Shown here: positions 61,542 through 64,000 of the stretch, piece by piece | Layout: every line of letters begins with the position of its first letter | How positions within the stretch are numbered: position 1 is the first letter of the stretch | NCBI GenBank assembly: GCA_051453625.1 | Contig: JBOZIK010000001.1 | Coordinates: 75,539,107 to 75,603,106 of the forward strand | Length of the DNA: 64,000 bases | Reading direction: 5' to 3' | Source: Welwitschia mirabilis | Taxonomy: Eukaryota > Gnetophyta > Gnetopsida > Welwitschiales | Made by a program: the position numbers and the translations under genes | The notes under the pieces: generated by a model | What the model saw: only the letters and a program-made list of their open reading frames with translations | What the model was told of the DNA's origin: nothing | Database searches by the model: none

Positions 61542-62901
61542 TGTTGCAATGATAATTTGTAGAAATTTGATGGTGTATTTAGAGTATTTTTATAGGATAT
61601 TTATACAAGTTTATATGTAATTCTAGTGATTAATGAGAATTAATGAAATGATCACGGAAACATGTAATGCTTGGCATATTTGGAGGCATTTTAAGTATGT
61701 TTTGGTACTTAGGGTATTAGGGGAAGATTAATGATGAAGAAGTCTGATTTTCTTTATTTGGAGAGTTTTGGAAGACTGTCATTTCCACTGTCATCCCTAC
61801 ATAGACAGGATGATAGCACTGTTTTTTCTATTGTAATAGTAACTTAGACTGGAGATTGGAGCCAATGAGCATCTTTTTCTAAGGAGGTATCATTTTGATT
61901 AACATCCCCCTAATATGAGGGATAATAACACATATGAAAATAACTATGGGGCTAATTATAGAACTAGAAGCTTATGAATTATCTATTTTTATCAGGATTC
62001 ATCCCTAGTATTGTCCCTATGAGAGTTAGAATGATAACTATTTTCTATAAGCAGGACTAAATTATCTTGTAACTGGGTCATGTGCCCCACCTAGGCTACT
62101 AGTGTTTCTTCTCCAACTTCTAGGGCTATGATTTTATAACTTTCAATGTATAATTATAAATACCTCTTTTTTCCTCAGTTCTAATTCATCTTTTGTACCT
62201 GATACGTTTATGATGGAAGACTGAAGGACAAGAAGTCCATCCAGTAGATACAACGAAAAGTTACCCTTGGTGTTGATCTGAGTATCCTCCATTGAGGAGC
62301 TACTACTTTGTTTTAAATATATGTAAAGTTCTATGATTAATTTAATTACTATTTTTACTTTAATTATATTTATTTCCCTTATGATTTAAGTTAGTTATGG
62401 TTTAGTAATAATTCTATAATTTATTTAAATCATAAGGATAACCTTTATTAAGGTTGATTCTGTTAATTTATATTTGTACTATTATTTTATTTCAATTCCA
62501 TATTTTATTTCATATTCCATCTGGTATATCTCATAGTTTACATTAATTATGAATAAGTGATAAACTCTTCTTAATTGATTTGAATCATAAAGAACTAGTT
62601 CTTAAGATAAAAGAATTAGAATCCAAACAGAATCCATTTTATTATCATTCTTATCCATTACATTTCATCTTCATTCACCTTTACATTTTATTTTACATTA
62701 TTATTTACTTTTATTTATTTAAAGGTAAAACACTAAAAATATTTTTAAAAATCAATTCTTTAACTTCTAGTCTAGTGCCTTCATTCAAATTATGACATTT
62801 AGGTTAAATCTCGTCTATAGTAGTCTGTGTCTTTTTGTAAGTGATTTGATTTATAGATTTGCCTAAAGGACTTAAGGATTACATTAATTCATATCATAAT
62901 A
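61542..62901 (+). repeat. 3' LTR of ATH-2
   Basis: Begins TGTTGCAATGATAATTTG. Ends ..atcataata, where the 5' copy has accacaaca, i.e. its terminal CA has decayed to TA. Contains the shared core gagtatcctccattgagg. Confidence 0.88.
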
Positions 62902-63060
62902 AATATCCATTTTAAATTATCTATTCAATTTATACATGTAGGAATCTAAAAATATTCTCATTTGGACTTTTTAATATGCATAGTTTGACCCATCAAACAT
63001 AGGTGCATTTTGGTTTTTAGAATTTAGACCTATTAGAATTTAACAAAAACTTAACAAAGA
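62902..63060 (-). other. Leader region of the copia element
   Basis: Non-coding sequence between the copia primer site and the ATH-2 insertion; no motif seen. Confidence 0.5.
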
Positions 63061-63072
63061 TCTAATACCAAA
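63061..63072 (-). other. Primer-binding site of the copia element
   Basis: On the - strand, after the LTR end ..ttctca, tttggtattagatc closely matches TGGTATCAGAGC, the complement of the initiator-Met tRNA 3' end used by plant copia elements. Confidence 0.75.
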
Positions 63073-64000
63073 TGAGAATTAAGAACTATAGAGGAAGCTG
63101 AATATGATTCTAAAAATTGATTAAATAACTTCATAATAAAAATTGTTTATGTGAAATGAATCACTACAAGATTGAACAAGAAAACTAAAAATAAACTAAA
63201 AAATTAAATATATAAAGCACAAAAATACCAACCAAAAGAGCACAAGTTTTATAGTGATTTAAAAAATCCCCTTTTCCACTCTTAATTATTAGCTTCTATC
63301 CAAGCTTGATCTTGATCTTCGTTAATCTCTTTCTAGGTATTCTAGGTTCACTTGTAACCTTTACAAATAGACTTTTTCTAAAGGCTCAATCTAAAACTTT
63401 TACAAGACTGTGAAGTGGTAATCATGATATGTCAAAATACATAGGTATTACTTAATCTTTTTCTTAGGAATGATATTTATGCACTTCTTCAAAAGATGGT
63501 ACAATCTAAAAACGAAGAGTGCTACTGCATTTACCATGTATGCAAAGGTACCAATAATTCTTGATTCATCTTTAGNNNNNNNNNNNNNNNNNNNNNNNNN
63601 NNNNNNNNNNNNNNNNNNNNNNNNNNNNNNNNNNNNNNNNNNNNNNNNNNNNNNNNNNNNNNNNNNNNNNNNNNNCTTCGTTAATCTCTTTCTAGTTATT
63701 CTAGGTTCACTTGTAACCTTTACAAATAGACTTTTTCTAAAGGATCAATCTAAAACTTTTACAAGAATGTGAAGTGGTAATTATGATATGTCAAAATACA
63801 TAGGTATCACTTAATCTTTTTCTTAGGAATGATATTTATGCACTTCTTCAAAAGATGGTAAAATCTAAAAACGAAGAGTGCTACTGCATTTACCATGTAT
63901 GCAAAGGTACCAATAATTCTTGATTCATCTTTAGTTAAATATAACATGCTAATGACTATAATGAATGATATTAAAAAGATTCAAAAATGTGGTGCATTCA
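63073..64000 (-). repeat. 5' LTR of the copia element (partial, runs off the window)
   Basis: Homologous to the left LTR at 40880-41400. It is interrupted by a gap of exactly 100 N (63576-63675) with duplicated flanks: 63317-63575 recurs almost unchanged at 63676-63934, so the apparent length is inflated by assembly. Confidence 0.8.
63317..63934 (+). repeat. 259-base near-identical duplication flanking a 100-N gap
   Basis: The copy before the gap ends ..gattcatctttag and the copy after begins cttcgttaatctctttctag, the same phase as 63317. Only a handful of differences are visible. The repeat stops and starts exactly at the gap edges, and the left LTR has only one copy. Most likely an unmerged contig overlap. 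Confidence 0.88.

Larger units (their letters stand above)
55590..62901 (+). mobile_element. ATH-2: internally deleted Athila-like element inserted in the copia 5' region
   Basis: Both LTRs (55590-56907, 61542-62901), primer site, gag, integrase C-terminal remnant, conserved 3' block and purine tract are present. Protease, RT, RNase H and integrase core are not seen. The flanks attat (55585-55589) and aatat (62902-62906) agree at four of five positions and may be the target duplication. It lies opposite to the host copia element. Confidence 0.85.
40830..64000 (-). mobile_element. SIRE/Maximus-like Ty1/copia retrotransposon carrying two nested gypsy insertions
   Basis: On the - strand, from high to low coordinates: LTR (from beyond 64000 to 63073), Met-type primer site (63072-63061), leader (to 62902), insertion ATH-2, gag, protease and integrase zinc region (55585-53560), insertion ATH-3, integrase core, RT, RNase H (46612-44210), an extra ORF (about 43900-42838) and the second LTR (about 42780-40830). 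Removing the two gypsy elements brings the copia coding order back together. A third ORF after pol is typical of SIRE/Maximus. The right end is outside the window. Confidence 0.85.

Overview
The window looks like gene-poor plant heterochromatin. It is very AT-rich and broken by eight runs of N (draft scaffold gaps). Almost everything that can be recognised is decayed LTR retrotransposon. Plant-type evidence includes Athila-like Ty3/gypsy elements with a tRNA-Asp primer site, a SIRE/Maximus-type Ty1/copia element, a chromovirus, a CACTA transposon end, and one intron-containing host-type pseudogene with plant-like splice sites. Species cannot be named from this. No intact host gene was found, and no tRNA, rRNA or CRISPR array was noticed.

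Layout. 1-8734: an Athila-like element on the + strand (here ATH-1) with the last 40 bases of its 5' LTR, primer site, gag, protease, RT, RNase H, integrase, a conserved 3' block and a 1.2-kb 3' LTR. 8735-12815: a second, 5'-truncated relative (ATH-4) with integrase, a long (AG)n tract and an LTR. 12816-23800: mostly unrecognised AT-rich DNA with a tandem repeat at 14.5 kb and LTR-like fragments near 17.3 and 19 kb. 23815-26560: chromovirus pol on the - strand. 26689-27062: a CACTA-type end built of hairpins. 27063-40830: largely unrecognised, holding a pseudogene related to 3-hydroxyisobutyryl-CoA hydrolase (- strand, 33.3-37.9 kb). About 40830 to beyond 64000: one SIRE-type copia element on the - strand, split by two gypsy insertions, ATH-3 (- strand, 46613-53545) and ATH-2 (+ strand, 55590-62901).

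How the parts relate. ATH-1 to ATH-4 share primer-site type, the purine tract with LTR start (gagggcta|tgtt) and a conserved LTR core; ATH-1, ATH-2 and ATH-3 also share a 3' block. ATH-2 and ATH-3 have each lost RT to integrase core but keep gag and the integrase C-terminus, so they look like non-autonomous derivatives. Where they can be compared with family motifs, most changes look like C-to-T or G-to-A transitions, as expected for old methylated repeats. Boundaries and family calls come from reading motifs by eye; no database search was run.
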